Part shown: positions 19,291 to 28,065 of the stretch, piece after piece | Layout: each line of letters starts with the position of its first letter | Numbering within the stretch: the first letter of the stretch is position 1 | DNA from: Silicimonas sp. | Lineage (GTDB): Bacteria; Pseudomonadota; Alphaproteobacteria; Rhodobacterales; Rhodobacteraceae | Reading direction: 5' to 3' | Length of the DNA: 64,000 nucleotides | NCBI GenBank assembly: GCA_022826205.1 | Contig: JAJDVJ010000099.1 | Coordinates: 1-64,000 of the forward strand | Position numbers and translations under genes: made by a program | Notes under the pieces: generated by a model | The model's database searches: none | What the model was told of the DNA's origin: nothing | The model's input: the letters and a program-made list of their open reading frames with translations, nothing else

Positions 19291-19508
19291 ACGTCGCGCA
19301 AGAGCGCCTTTCCTTGGCATAAGGGTTTCATGCGGACTATTGGCGCTTGGACTCAATCCATTGCTGCGGATGGACACTGTTCACTTTCCGAAAGCTGCGA
19401 CTTTGCCTCGTGTACGTGCATGCAATTCTGCGCAGGTCCTTCGCATGTCTGCGATAGGAACAACGCTTGGCTTCTTGCAGCAATCCGTTGAAGTCGTTCA
19501 AGGTATCC

Positions 19509-20867
19509 TCATCGGCCTGGAAGCAGCGCAAGCGCGATTTCTGGTGCAAGCGCGACCAACAGCCAAACCGAGACCAAGGCAATAAGGTAAGGCACTGTAT
19601 ATCTGATCAGCCTGAAATACGGCACGCCAGTCACTCCGGATGCAACGTATAGATTCAACCCGTAAGGCGGCGTGATGAAGCCGATGGATGCCCCAACCAG
19701 GAAAATCACTGAAAAGTGGATCGGGTCCACGCCCACGCTCGCCGCGATTGGCGCCAGGATCGGTGCTAGAATGATCGTCACCGGCAAGGACTCCAGGACC
19801 ATGCCGGAAACAAACACGATGGCCATTGCAGCTAGGAGTACCGGATAGTAGCCTCCTAACGACGTTAGAAAATCGGTAATCACACCTTGCGCGCCAAGGA
19901 GCGACAGGATCTGCTGCATAACCACTGAAATCGCGATCAGTGGGGCCAACACACCGGTAATCTGGGCTGAGCGCATCGTGATGCCGGGGATTTCTTTCAG
20001 CGTGAAGCCTTCAACAACCAGCATCTCGGCGTATGACTTTTCCGACCAATCCCGGGTCATGTCCATTTTGAGTGCATGGTTCGCGACCCAACTCAGCAAT
20101 CCAGCAATGATGCAGAAGCCCACGGTGACACCGGCGGCCTCGGTTGGAGAGAATTTGCCCGTGTAAATGCCCCAAAGTACAAGTCCAATTGCAAAAAATC
20201 CCAGCCAAGCTCCGAAAGCGGTCTTGAGCACACGATTGAACTTCAGCTGGATCAGGTAACCCCAGCCATTGGCCCGGCAAATCAGCCAACACGCAATCTG
20301 CATGCCGATCACCATCAACGCCCCAGGGATAATGCCTGCAACGAAGAGGTCAGAAATTGGAAGGTTCAAAAGGAACCCGTACACGATGAAGATGATCGAC
20401 GGTGGAATGATGATTCCGACTGTGCCACCTGCTGCTGAAGTTGCGGCGGAGAAGCGCTCGTCATAGCCGCCCTTGACCATTTCGGGGTGAAGCATCGAAC
20501 CGATGGTTGCGGTCGTGGCAGAATTCGAGCCGGAAATGGCCGCGAACAGCCCACAGGCGCCAAGAGATGCCATCCCGAGCCCGCCGCGAATCCAGCCGAG
20601 ACAGGCATAGGCGAAATCTGAAAGCCTGCGCGCGATCCCTGACTTGTTGATGAGGTCTCCTGTCAGGATGAATAGCGGCATGGCCAAGAGCGCAAAACCC
20701 TTGTTGAACACGTTCAGAAGCTCGGCACCCATGTTGTCGAGCGTTAGCCCCAAGACAAACGAGCAACCGACGACCCAAGACGCGATCACCAGGAAGACCG
20801 GCACGCCGAGCATGAACAAGAACGAGACGCCTATGGAGATGAGTGTGATAATCGTTCCGTCGGACAC
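19509..20867 (-). CDS. dctM: TRAP transporter large permease
   Basis: Protein of 452 aa, polytopic membrane protein of the DctM family with about 12 hydrophobic segments. Diagnostic stretches: MPLFILTGDLINKSGIARRL, SNSATTATIGSMLHPEM, GTVGIIIPPSIIFIVYG and SIGFITPPYGLNLYVASG. It forms the ion-coupled channel of a TRAP carboxylate importer with DctQ and DctP. The start is GTG at 20867, overlapping the dctQ stop by 1 bp (TAGTG) with GGAGGTGG upstream; the ATG giving the longer 498-aa frame lies inside dctQ. Substrate is not evident, but the adjacent carboxylate enzymes suggest a di- or tricarboxylate. Confidence 0.92.
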   Translation of the reverse strand: MSDGTIITLISIGVSFLFMLGVPVFLVIASWVVGCSFVLGLTLDNMGAELLNVFNKGFALLAMPLFILTGDLINKSGIARRLSDFAYACLGWIRGGLGMASLGACGLFAAISGSNSATTATIGSMLHPEMVKGGYDERFSAATSAAGGTVGIIIPPSIIFIVYGFLLNLPISDLFVAGIIPGALMVIGMQIACWLICRANGWGYLIQLKFNRVLKTAFGAWLGFFAIGLVLWGIYTGKFSPTEAAGVTVGFCIIAGLLSWVANHALKMDMTRDWSEKSYAEMLVVEGFTLKEIPGITMRSAQITGVLAPLIAISVVMQQILSLLGAQGVITDFLTSLGGYYPVLLAAMAIVFVSGMVLESLPVTIILAPILAPIAASVGVDPIHFSVIFLVGASIGFITPPYGLNLYVASGVTGVPYFRLIRYTVPYLIALVSVWLLVALAPEIALALLPGR

Positions 20868-21535
20868 TATTCCCCACCTCCAATGACAGTCCTTTGGATC
20901 AGTTCCTTGCCATTCCGGTAGTTTTCGACGTCCTCGTGCACATTTTCGACCACGCGGGCGGCCATCAACAGAAATGCAAATGGGGCGGTTAGCAGAAACC
21001 ACCACTGCATGACATTGTCAGTGCCCAGGACGATTTGGAAATTGGAGGCGGACAGTGCCGCCGCGCGGGCTGTTGTCACAATGACAATCACCGAGAATGC
21101 CATCCACAATACGTTGTCCAGACACAGGCAGGCCATTTGTGCCTTGCGACCCATCCGGCTGCGGAATTCCGAAAAGCTGAGGTGGGACCGCAGGCGCACG
21201 TTGTAGGTCGCGCCGAACCAGGCCATGATCATGAAGAGAAGCGGCGGAATTGTCGTGGACCAGGGCTGTTGGTTCGAGAAGACGAAACGGTCGACCACAC
21301 CCCAGAAAATGATGAGCGCGATTGCAAGGTAGCTCATGACCATGAACGTACGCTCAAGGTGGCGGTCCAGGAAAGGCACACGCCGGTAAATCAACGCGAG
21401 AGCCCACCCGCCGGCAATGGCGACAATGAATCCCAGTATCCAAGTTGCGTCGCTTTTCATCGCGTCGCGCAATGCCCAGGCGTCTTGCGCGACTGCTGCC
21501 GACAAAATCGCCCCTATGTCTTCAACGTACGACAC
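20867..21535 (-). CDS. dctQ: TRAP transporter small permease
   Basis: Protein of 222 aa with four hydrophobic helices, longer than many DctQ proteins. It contains the family signature around RRVPFLDRHLERTFMVMSYLAIALIIFWGVVDRF and NVRLRSHLSFSEF. The chosen start is GTG at 21535, following GAGGGGAAGG; longer frames would run through the upstream terminator stem. It couples to dctM by a 1-bp overlap. Between it and dctP lies a strong rho-independent terminator, so it is probably expressed at a lower level than the binding protein. Confidence 0.88.
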   Translation of the reverse strand: MSYVEDIGAILSAAVAQDAWALRDAMKSDATWILGFIVAIAGGWALALIYRRVPFLDRHLERTFMVMSYLAIALIIFWGVVDRFVFSNQQPWSTTIPPLLFMIMAWFGATYNVRLRSHLSFSEFRSRMGRKAQMACLCLDNVLWMAFSVIVIVTTARAAALSASNFQIVLGTDNVMQWWFLLTAPFAFLLMAARVVENVHEDVENYRNGKELIQRTVIGGGE

Positions 21536-21574
21536 GTTCCCGCCTTCCCCTCGCTGCGGTGTATCGCCCGCGGC

Positions 21575-21606
21575 AAAAAAAAGCCAGCCCCGCGAACGGG
21601 GCTGGC
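21575..21606 (-). terminator. Intercistronic rho-independent terminator between dctP and dctQ
   Basis: On the minus strand GCCAGCCCCG and CGGGGCTGGC form a perfect 10-bp stem around a TTCG tetraloop, followed directly by eight T. This is the clearest intrinsic terminator in the window. It lies 20 bp after the dctP stop codon and before dctQ, so partial read-through would give much more binding protein than permease. Confidence 0.93.
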
Positions 21607-21626
21607 CTGCTTCTGGACCAATTGAC

Positions 21627-22859
21627 TTAGCCCTTCCACCACCGGCGAGGCTCGACGTTCTCGGCAAGCTTGTGCGGATTGGTGCGCACCTCGGCATAGA
21701 TCTCCTGGTAGGTGTCTATGCCGCCAGCCCAGCCGTTGATCCGCTCTCGCCACTGCTCCCACAACTGCGGCTGGAATTCAGGCGAGCACATCTCCTCGGC
21801 CTTCCTGATCTCTGCATCCGACAGAGCGGCAACGCGGACGTTGTTTTTGGCAAAGATCGTGTCAGGACCCTGATGCGGATGTGAGAAGCCAACCGTGTTC
21901 ACCAGTGCGGCCTCGTTTGCGGCCTGCACGTGAACCTGCGTCAGATAAGCCGATTCCATGACGGCGTCTTGCAGCATGCTGTCGAGACCGTCGAATGTGG
22001 AGGCCGACATCGCCGTATGCTCGGTACCGCAGAAGAAGCGGAGGTCGACGCACTGGCTGACCACTGGCGACATGTTGGCGTAGGCCACGGCCGAAGCCCA
22101 GGTTTCGGCGCCGTCGATCAGACCTTGCTTGAGCCCGTCAAGGGTTTCCTCCCAGGCCACTGGAACCGGGTTAAGGTTCAGTGCCTGCATGGCGATACGA
22201 CCGAGCTGAGTGCCCGTAACGCGGTTCTTGGTGCCAGCGAGCTGCTCGACCGATGTCACGGTCTCTCTGTCCTCCCAAGCCAGGCCAAGCTGGATGCCGC
22301 GCAGTTCCGCGTGCGTGAAAAGGAACTTCAGGCCATGCATTTTCTCGAACGGGTCACGCAGAATGCGCTGCGACGCCGGCGAGTACATGAAGTGGTACTG
22401 GTCTGCACGGGAACGGAACATGTAGGCATAGTCCAGTACGTTGAGGTACGGCGCGCCGCCAGCGGAATTCTGGGTTGAGGCCGCATAGATGTCCACGATG
22501 CCTTGCTGCGCTTTCTCGACGCAGGAAAGCTGGCCACAGATCTGGTTGTTGCCAATGAACTCGACGCGGATCTCGCCATCGGTCCGCTCTTCGAGGTCGC
22601 GCACGAACTCAAGACAGCCTGCACGTTCGATCAGCAAGTTGTCTTGGTTGAAACCGGCAGCGCCGAACTTCAAGTTGTGCTTCGCATCCTTGGCGTAGCG
22701 GCGGTTGTACTGCGATTCAGCGGCCTTGGCCAAGTTTGCAGTTGTCATCGCGCCGCCCAAGGCTCCCGCAGCCAAGAGCGTCGAGCTCAATCCGTAAGTT
22801 CCTGCTATCTTGAAGAAATCGCGACGCGAAACGCCCTTCACGCGATCAAAAATTCCCAT
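21627..22859 (-). CDS. dctP: TRAP transporter substrate-binding protein, Tat-exported
   Basis: Protein of 410 aa, periplasmic solute receptor of the TRAP system. The N-terminus carries a twin-arginine signal (VSRRDFFKIAG) followed by a hydrophobic stretch and Ala-rich cleavage region (NLAKAAES). The mature part shows DctP-type motifs: GEIRVEFIGNNQICGQ, KAQQGIVDIY, GLKQGLIDGAETW and a C-terminal EQWRERINGWAGGID. ATG 22859 has GGGAGGAAG just upstream; the longer frame to 22979 adds non-signal sequence. First gene of the dctPQM set; a LysR gene is divergent 230 bp away. Confidence 0.92.
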   Translation of the reverse strand: MGIFDRVKGVSRRDFFKIAGTYGLSSTLLAAGALGGAMTTANLAKAAESQYNRRYAKDAKHNLKFGAAGFNQDNLLIERAGCLEFVRDLEERTDGEIRVEFIGNNQICGQLSCVEKAQQGIVDIYAASTQNSAGGAPYLNVLDYAYMFRSRADQYHFMYSPASQRILRDPFEKMHGLKFLFTHAELRGIQLGLAWEDRETVTSVEQLAGTKNRVTGTQLGRIAMQALNLNPVPVAWEETLDGLKQGLIDGAETWASAVAYANMSPVVSQCVDLRFFCGTEHTAMSASTFDGLDSMLQDAVMESAYLTQVHVQAANEAALVNTVGFSHPHQGPDTIFAKNNVRVAALSDAEIRKAEEMCSPEFQPQLWEQWRERINGWAGGIDTYQEIYAEVRTNPHKLAENVEPRRWWKG

Positions 22860-23090
22860 TGCTTCCTCCCGTTCGATGCTATCATTGAGGTTCTTGCGTT
22901 CAAAAAGCCCACGGTGACCCTCACCTGGGGTAAGGTTGGCTGCCAATTCGTGGTCGTCGATCCCTTCAGCTCTGGCCACAGTCGGATCACCGGTGGCTTT
23001 CCCGCAGTTTAAGAGTAAGCTATGCTTCAGAGAAGCTAAATCACCTTACAATCTCTGAAAGCGTTACTTTCACACGAGGCGCCCTGATCC
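22860..23090. promoter_or_regulatory. Divergent promoter region between dctP and the LysR gene
   Basis: 230 bp with no gene, between two divergent starts, the usual place for a LysR operator controlling both its own gene and the adjacent transport operon. An AT-rich part at 23010-23080 contains AGAAGCTAAATCACCTTACAA and CTGAAAGCG, but I cannot single out a convincing T-N11-A palindrome. Confidence 0.5.
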
Positions 23091-23981
23091 ATGACAATAC
23101 GCCTGCTACGAACATTGGTTGCAATCGCGGATGCCAAGACCTTCAGCGCAGCTGCGGATACCGTGCACGTGACCCACGCCGCCGTCAGCCAGCAGATGCA
23201 GACGCTGGAGGCAGACCTCGGGATTGCGTTGTTCAATCGCAGCACCAGGACACCGGAACTGACGCCCGCCGGTCATCAACTCGTGGCAAGGGCGCGCAAG
23301 CTGATCGCCGACTACGACAATTTGGTGCCGTCGGTCTTGGCCGATGGCGGCCTGACCGGCGTGGTCACGCTGGGCGCACTCCGGACGACCCTCACAGGTC
23401 TGACGCCGCGAGCAATGGCAGTGTTGAAATCCAGGTTCCCCGATATCGGCTTGCACATCCGGCCCGGGCTGACCGGCGCATTGCTCGCGGGCATCGAGCG
23501 CCGCACGATTGATGCCGCCGTCATCACGAAACCGCATCTGATGCCGGTGGGAGTCCTGTTTCGTGAACTGGCCCACGAACGGATGCAGTTGATCGCGACT
23601 CCCGAGGAGGAGGAAAGTGACCCCATCAAGCTGTTGAAGACAAGACCCTATATCCGCTTTGACCGAAATGCTGTTCTTGGCACGCTGATCGACAACTGGA
23701 TTGTGTCGAAGCGCATTCGCGTGTCCGAGGCGATGGAATTGGACAGCCCGGAAGCGATTGCGAGCATGGTGCACGCCAATCTTGGCGTCTCCATCGTGCC
23801 CGGCCTTGCCGTCAAGCCGCATGAAAACGTGCCGGTGAAACGCCTGGAGCTTGGACCCGATGCGCCGACCCGGGTCCTGGGCCTTGCCTACCGCGAAGAC
23901 CAGGTCAAGATGAGAGCCGTTGACGAGCTCTACGACGCGCTGCGCAGCGTCATCGATGACGCGCGGGAGGCTGTCGTGTGA
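23091..23981 (+). CDS. LysR-family transcriptional regulator
   Basis: Protein of 296 aa. The N-terminal winged helix-turn-helix is typical: LLRTLVAIADAKTFSAAADTVHVTHAAVSQQMQTLE followed by LGIALFNRSTRTPELTPAG. The effector-binding domain occupies about residues 90-290. It is divergent from dctP and convergent with the fumarase/Sdh-like operon, so the likely targets are the TRAP genes and perhaps the downstream operon. The inducer would be the transported carboxylate or a product; this is inference from position. Confidence 0.9.
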   Translation: MTIRLLRTLVAIADAKTFSAAADTVHVTHAAVSQQMQTLEADLGIALFNRSTRTPELTPAGHQLVARARKLIADYDNLVPSVLADGGLTGVVTLGALRTTLTGLTPRAMAVLKSRFPDIGLHIRPGLTGALLAGIERRTIDAAVITKPHLMPVGVLFRELAHERMQLIATPEEEESDPIKLLKTRPYIRFDRNAVLGTLIDNWIVSKRIRVSEAMELDSPEAIASMVHANLGVSIVPGLAVKPHENVPVKRLELGPDAPTRVLGLAYREDQVKMRAVDELYDALRSVIDDAREAVV

Positions 23982-23999
23982 CAGCACTTTCCATAGGAC

Positions 24000-24668
24000 C
24001 TAGATCACCTCATCCGTTCGATCATCGGTTTCGCCGTAGCGCTTCATCACTGCCGGCTTCGTCCCTCTGTAGACCCGCGCGACATTCTCGGCGATCTTGG
24101 CGTTTTCCCTCTCGAACAGGCAGTCGCCATTAAGGTCAGAGGCCACGATGAACGGCCCCATGCGGTTGCACCTTATGACCCACATGGCCTGCGCCAGGCC
24201 CAGTTCCTCGTGCCAGTGAACGGCTTCGACCCTTTCCACGCCGCGACCGAGCAACGCGCCTGTGCCATAGCCGACGGTGGACAGATAGACCGCGCCGTTG
24301 GGCACGAAATAGTCCTTGTAGTCTTCTGATGTCATCCCGCCCTTGCCGACTATGAGCTTGGCACCTGTCTTGGCCATCCATTCGGGCAACCATTTGGCAA
24401 AACGGAACGAGGCGGTCGCTGTCACGGCTCCCATGTCAAATGAGCCGTCCGCATTGATCCGCGCGGCGGGCGAGCAATGGAAGTTTGCGGCCGATTCCGA
24501 CGGAAGCTCCATCGGGATGTTCGCCTGATCCTTGAGCGCACGCATGTAGACGCCTTCGCGCGCGGTGTACATCAGTCCGTTCAGATAGACGACATCGCCC
24601 AGCCGCAGGTCAGCGATCGCCTCGGGGGTCGGGGTTGTCGACAACCGAATTTCTGGTGGTCCGCTCAT
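24000..24668 (-). CDS. Class I fumarase/tartrate-dehydratase-type beta subunit
   Basis: Protein of 222 aa, the C-terminal (beta) half of two-part class I hydro-lyases such as L(+)-tartrate dehydratase TtdB or archaeal-type fumarase. It shows LRLGDVVYLNGLMYTARE, CSPAARINADGSFDMGAVTATASFR and LIVGKGGM, all typical of this subunit. ATG 24668 overlaps the alpha-subunit stop by 4 bp (ATGA); a longer frame to 24731 is inside the alpha gene. It is the last gene of the minus-strand operon that starts at 28787. The true substrate could be fumarate, mesaconate, tartrate or another dicarboxylate; the family is known for such variety. Confidence 0.87.
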   Translation of the reverse strand: MSGPPEIRLSTTPTPEAIADLRLGDVVYLNGLMYTAREGVYMRALKDQANIPMELPSESAANFHCSPAARINADGSFDMGAVTATASFRFAKWLPEWMAKTGAKLIVGKGGMTSEDYKDYFVPNGAVYLSTVGYGTGALLGRGVERVEAVHWHEELGLAQAMWVIRCNRMGPFIVASDLNGDCLFERENAKIAENVARVYRGTKPAVMKRYGETDDRTDEVI

Positions 24669-25627
24669 TCCGCCGCTTCCCTGACGGGTGGCCAGTCGAT
24701 TGTTTCGCGGCGTTGGTAGTCCGTGAACCAATCGGGGTCCGTGCGGTACGCCACCCGGCCATCAGCGTGAATGCGGGCAACGGCGCGACGGGAGGACAGG
24801 CAGAATGCATGCACAGACATTGGCATGCCGCCCGTATGGCAATAGCCAACCTCAATGTTGCAGTCGATTACCATGTTCTTGCCGACAAAACCCATCGCCC
24901 CCATGCCGATCGAATTGCCAAGTTCCTTGAACTCATCCTCGAGGTCCGCAATGCGCGGGTCGGAATTTCGGCTGCCAACCACGCGCAGGGTCGAGGCCCG
25001 CTTGCCCAGCGTCATGCAGATGTCCTTGGACCCGCCGAGACCGATGCCGATGATTGCAGGCTGGCAAGCGAGGCCGCGTTTGCCGAATGCCATCAGGCTG
25101 TCGAGGTAGAACCGCTTGATCCCCGGAATGCCGTCCGATGGAAAGAGCATTCGATAGTCCGTTCCGAAGAGACCGCCCTTGTGAACCGTGATCAGGTCGA
25201 CCCACTCGCCTTCAGGCGCAGGCTCAAAGCCATATTCGATCTCCGGCGCGCCAATGCCCACATTGTTGTTGTGATCAGTGCGCCAAAGCGGATGCACACG
25301 GTTGGGGCGCAAGGGCACGCCGCTTGTGGAATTGGCCGTTGCCTGGCGCAAGGCGGCCTCCAGGGCTACCATGCCGCCCTCAACCTGCGTCTCGTTTCCA
25401 AGCTTCACGAACCACCTTGGCACACCTGTGTCACCACACATGGCACGGCGGTCTTCCTTCGCAACCTCGTAGTTCTCGAGCATCGCCTTCAGGACAAAGG
25501 ACGACAGTTCGCCATCCTCGGTATCGGCAGCCGCCCGAAGCCCGTCAAGATAGTCCTGGGGGATCTCAATGGCCGCCTTGTCCATCAAGGCCTCCGCAGT
25601 TTCCTGGATCAATTGGATCGGGATCAT
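24665..25627 (-). CDS. Class I fumarase/tartrate-dehydratase-type alpha subunit
   Basis: Protein of 320 aa, the [4Fe-4S] catalytic half. Three likely cluster cysteines are in RRAMCGDTGVP, GLACQPAIIGIGLGG and SVHAFCLSSRRA. HPLWRTDHNNNVGIGAPE and GGLFGTDYRMLFP fit the substrate pocket region. It is oxygen-sensitive in known family members. It overlaps both neighbours by 4 bp (ATGA each), so the stoichiometric production with the beta subunit and the flavoprotein is expected. A class II fumarase at 31727 makes a housekeeping fumarase role unnecessary. Confidence 0.88.
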   Translation of the reverse strand: MIPIQLIQETAEALMDKAAIEIPQDYLDGLRAAADTEDGELSSFVLKAMLENYEVAKEDRRAMCGDTGVPRWFVKLGNETQVEGGMVALEAALRQATANSTSGVPLRPNRVHPLWRTDHNNNVGIGAPEIEYGFEPAPEGEWVDLITVHKGGLFGTDYRMLFPSDGIPGIKRFYLDSLMAFGKRGLACQPAIIGIGLGGSKDICMTLGKRASTLRVVGSRNSDPRIADLEDEFKELGNSIGMGAMGFVGKNMVIDCNIEVGYCHTGGMPMSVHAFCLSSRRAVARIHADGRVAYRTDPDWFTDYQRRETIDWPPVREAAE

Positions 25628-27381
25628 TGTGCAGCCACCAGTGATTCGGGCGCTCCTTCAGGCAAGACGGTCTCGCCCGGGCGCACAATCGTAAAGTGGA
25701 CGGGTTCGCGGGTCACGTCCACCATTCCGTCCTTGAGGCACGCCACGGTGAACTCGCTGTCCGCCATCGAGCCCGGGTCTGGGCAATCTTCGCGGAAGTG
25801 CGCACCGCGAGAGTTTTCGCGAGCGATTCCGGCCTTGGCAATCACCTCGGAGACGTCGCAGAGCGCGCGCAGGCTCAGCCAGTCGTGCCAGGTAAGGTTG
25901 AAGGCAAGATTGTCCCCTGCGACACCTACGTCCATCAATGCTCCTGATGTCTCGGCGATTCCGGCGAGACCGCGCCTCATGCCCATTTCGGTCCGCATCA
26001 CGCCGACGTCCTCCCACATCAGGTCCTGGAGCCTTCTGCGAAGGGGCAGGACAAGTTCGGGCTTGCGGCTGAGCGGATGAATCGCGCGCTCCACTTCGGC
26101 TGCCAAACGAGCCTCATCGGGATCGCGCAGCGTCATGCCTCGAATGTCCGCACCCATGACATCACCCGCGATTCCGCCGAAGACAGTCGAGTTCGCCACC
26201 CCGTTGCCGCCCAGCCGGTTCGAGCCATGTGCGCCGCCAGCATCTTCGCCGGCGACATAGAGCCCCTCCATCCTGGTGCGCGTGTCCACGTCCACCACGA
26301 CCCCACCCATGAAATAATGCGCTGTCGGCACGATCTCGACCTTGCCTGCGGCCAGGTCGAATCCGCAGTCCGCGCAGCGTTTGACCATGCCCTTGAATTG
26401 CTGACGGACATTCTCCGGCCCCAGATGGGACATCGAGATGAAGACGCCATTCTGGTCTGCATTGTCGTTCTTGCGCATCTCCGAACAGATGGCGCGGCTG
26501 ACTACGTCGCGGGTGGCGCGCTCGCCCTTGGCGTCATGGTCGAACATGAACCGCTGGCCTGCGTGGTTGATCAACCAACCTCCCGCCCCGCGCAGCCCTT
26601 CCTCCAGGACCGTGCCGGTCATCCGGGTGTGATCGCCCGCCAGCAGTCCTGTGGGATGGAATTGCACCATCTCCATGTCACGAAGAGCCAGCCCCGCTCG
26701 CAGGGCCATTGCCAGGCCGTCCATGGTCTTGTCGCCGGACGGCGTGTGGTACTTGTACATGGTCGGGCCACCGCCGGTGGCCATCAGCACGGTCTTGGCA
26801 CGGACCAGCCGGAACCGGCCGGAACGCATGTCGATCATCAGGACACCGGCGAGGGATGCGCCATCGCTTGTCGGGATCAGCCCGACCGCGCGATGCTCCT
26901 GCAGCCTTTCGGTGCCGCTTGCGAGCACCTTTTCCATCAGCCGGTTGATGATCTCGATGCCGGTAAGGTCGCCCTTATGCACGGTCCGGTCGGCGGTCTG
27001 TCCGGCAAAGGCCTTTTGGTGCAGCGAACCATCCGGGTTGCGGTCAAAGAAACAGCCGACCTCGTTTTCCAGTTCGCGAATGCGCACCACCGCCTGCTCG
27101 CACAAGCGCCAGGCCATGTCCTGGTCGGGCAGCCATGTGCCGCCGTGGATCGTGTCCATGAAATGCCGCTCGACCGTGTCGCCGCCGCCGAGCGCGACAT
27201 TGTAGCCGCCCTGAACCATGCGCGTGCATCCGCATTTGCCGATGAGGCCCTTGACGGCGATCGTGATCCTGGTGCCGTCGGGCGCGCTCTGCCGGGCGTG
27301 CAGCGCCGCGAACAATCCTGCGCCACCAGCACCGAGGATCAAGATGTCAGTGTCATGCCTTTCAATGCCGGAGATGCGCAT
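25624..27381 (-). CDS. Succinate dehydrogenase/fumarate reductase-like flavoprotein subunit
   Basis: Protein of 585 aa of the SdhA/FrdA group. The FAD-binding GAGGAGLFAALHA is at the N-terminus, and active-site stretches are recognisable: MEMVQFHPTG, RFMFDHDAKGERATRDVVSRAI, PTAHYFMGGV, GLYVAGEDAGGAHGSNRLGGNG. Unusually, the segment that in SdhA reads RSHTxxAQGG, whose His carries covalent FAD, reads CGCTRMVQGG here, with Cys at about residue 52 in the His position. FAD may therefore be non-covalent, or the enzyme may act on a different substrate. It is the fourth gene of an operon with its own Fe-S and membrane subunits. Confidence 0.9.
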   Translation of the reverse strand: MRISGIERHDTDILILGAGGAGLFAALHARQSAPDGTRITIAVKGLIGKCGCTRMVQGGYNVALGGGDTVERHFMDTIHGGTWLPDQDMAWRLCEQAVVRIRELENEVGCFFDRNPDGSLHQKAFAGQTADRTVHKGDLTGIEIINRLMEKVLASGTERLQEHRAVGLIPTSDGASLAGVLMIDMRSGRFRLVRAKTVLMATGGGPTMYKYHTPSGDKTMDGLAMALRAGLALRDMEMVQFHPTGLLAGDHTRMTGTVLEEGLRGAGGWLINHAGQRFMFDHDAKGERATRDVVSRAICSEMRKNDNADQNGVFISMSHLGPENVRQQFKGMVKRCADCGFDLAAGKVEIVPTAHYFMGGVVVDVDTRTRMEGLYVAGEDAGGAHGSNRLGGNGVANSTVFGGIAGDVMGADIRGMTLRDPDEARLAAEVERAIHPLSRKPELVLPLRRRLQDLMWEDVGVMRTEMGMRRGLAGIAETSGALMDVGVAGDNLAFNLTWHDWLSLRALCDVSEVIAKAGIARENSRGAHFREDCPDPGSMADSEFTVACLKDGMVDVTREPVHFTIVRPGETVLPEGAPESLVAAQ

Positions 27382-27382
27382 C

Positions 27383-27736
27383 TCACACCGCCTTCAGGAG
27401 GAAGAGAGAGGCGATCAAGAACGATGCAGCAGCAGCACCGGCCGCCAGAGACTTTTGCGAGGGGCGCCACGGGAGCCACTCCAACGCCATCAGGCGCAAG
27501 CCGCCGAACATGTGCACGGCGAGCAGGAAGACCAGGCCAAACTCGGCCAGCTTGACCACGCCTGCGCCTGTCATTGCCAGAAAGGCGTCCAGGCGCGCAG
27601 GGGCCGTCATTGCCATGGCCAGCACCCAGAAATGAAAGGGCAGGAACACCGCCAATCCAATTCCCGAAAGCCGGTGCAGGACATAGGCAAGCCACAGGGG
27701 ATGGGCGCGCGAGACAATGCCTTTCGCAGCATTCAT
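27383..27736 (-). CDS. Small membrane subunit of the Sdh/Frd-like complex (second)
   Basis: Protein of 117 aa with three hydrophobic segments. The start MNAAKGIVSRAHPLWLAYVLHRLSG matches the SdhC/cytochrome b556 pattern in which an HRxSG motif precedes the first helix, and a later HMFGGLRLM supplies a candidate heme-ligand histidine. The upstream frame to 27916 belongs to the neighbouring gene's antiphase. ATG 27736 overlaps the stop of the preceding membrane gene by 4 bp. Together the two small genes would anchor the flavoprotein and Fe-S subunits and pass electrons to or from quinone. Confidence 0.82.
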   Translation of the reverse strand: MNAAKGIVSRAHPLWLAYVLHRLSGIGLAVFLPFHFWVLAMAMTAPARLDAFLAMTGAGVVKLAEFGLVFLLAVHMFGGLRLMALEWLPWRPSQKSLAAGAAAASFLIASLFLLKAV

Positions 27737-28065
27737 GCGAAGGTCACGGCCCAGACGGCGCGCGCTCCCAGTGCAAAGAGCCCCAGTCCCGTGGCCCACA
27801 TGACCACGTCCAGAACAACGCCCTTCACACCAACCCACTCGTGGACGACCGCACGCACACCGATCGCTGCATGGATCGAAACGGCAAGAACGAAGGTGCC
27901 GTAGAACAAGTGCCACAAGACGGACCCCTGCGTGCGGCCGAGAATCTCCGCCGCGCTCAGACCGCCCTGGGTCGCATAGATTATCATCGCCAGATGCCCG
28001 AGCACCAAGGGCGCCATCAAGAGCGCCGTGATCCGTTGCAGAACATAGAGACGCAAACTCAGCAT
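27733..28065 (-). CDS. Small membrane subunit of the Sdh/Frd-like complex (first)
   Basis: Protein of 110 aa with three hydrophobic helices. It contains VLQRITALLMAPLVLGHLAMIIYA and VSIHAAIGVRAVVHEW, where the histidines in the second and first helices could ligate heme b, as in SdhC/SdhD-type anchors. ATG 28065 overlaps the Fe-S subunit stop by 1 bp (TGATG). The order Fe-S, anchor, anchor, flavoprotein differs from the usual sdhCDAB order. Confidence 0.8.
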   Translation of the reverse strand: MLSLRLYVLQRITALLMAPLVLGHLAMIIYATQGGLSAAEILGRTQGSVLWHLFYGTFVLAVSIHAAIGVRAVVHEWVGVKGVVLDVVMWATGLGLFALGARAVWAVTFA

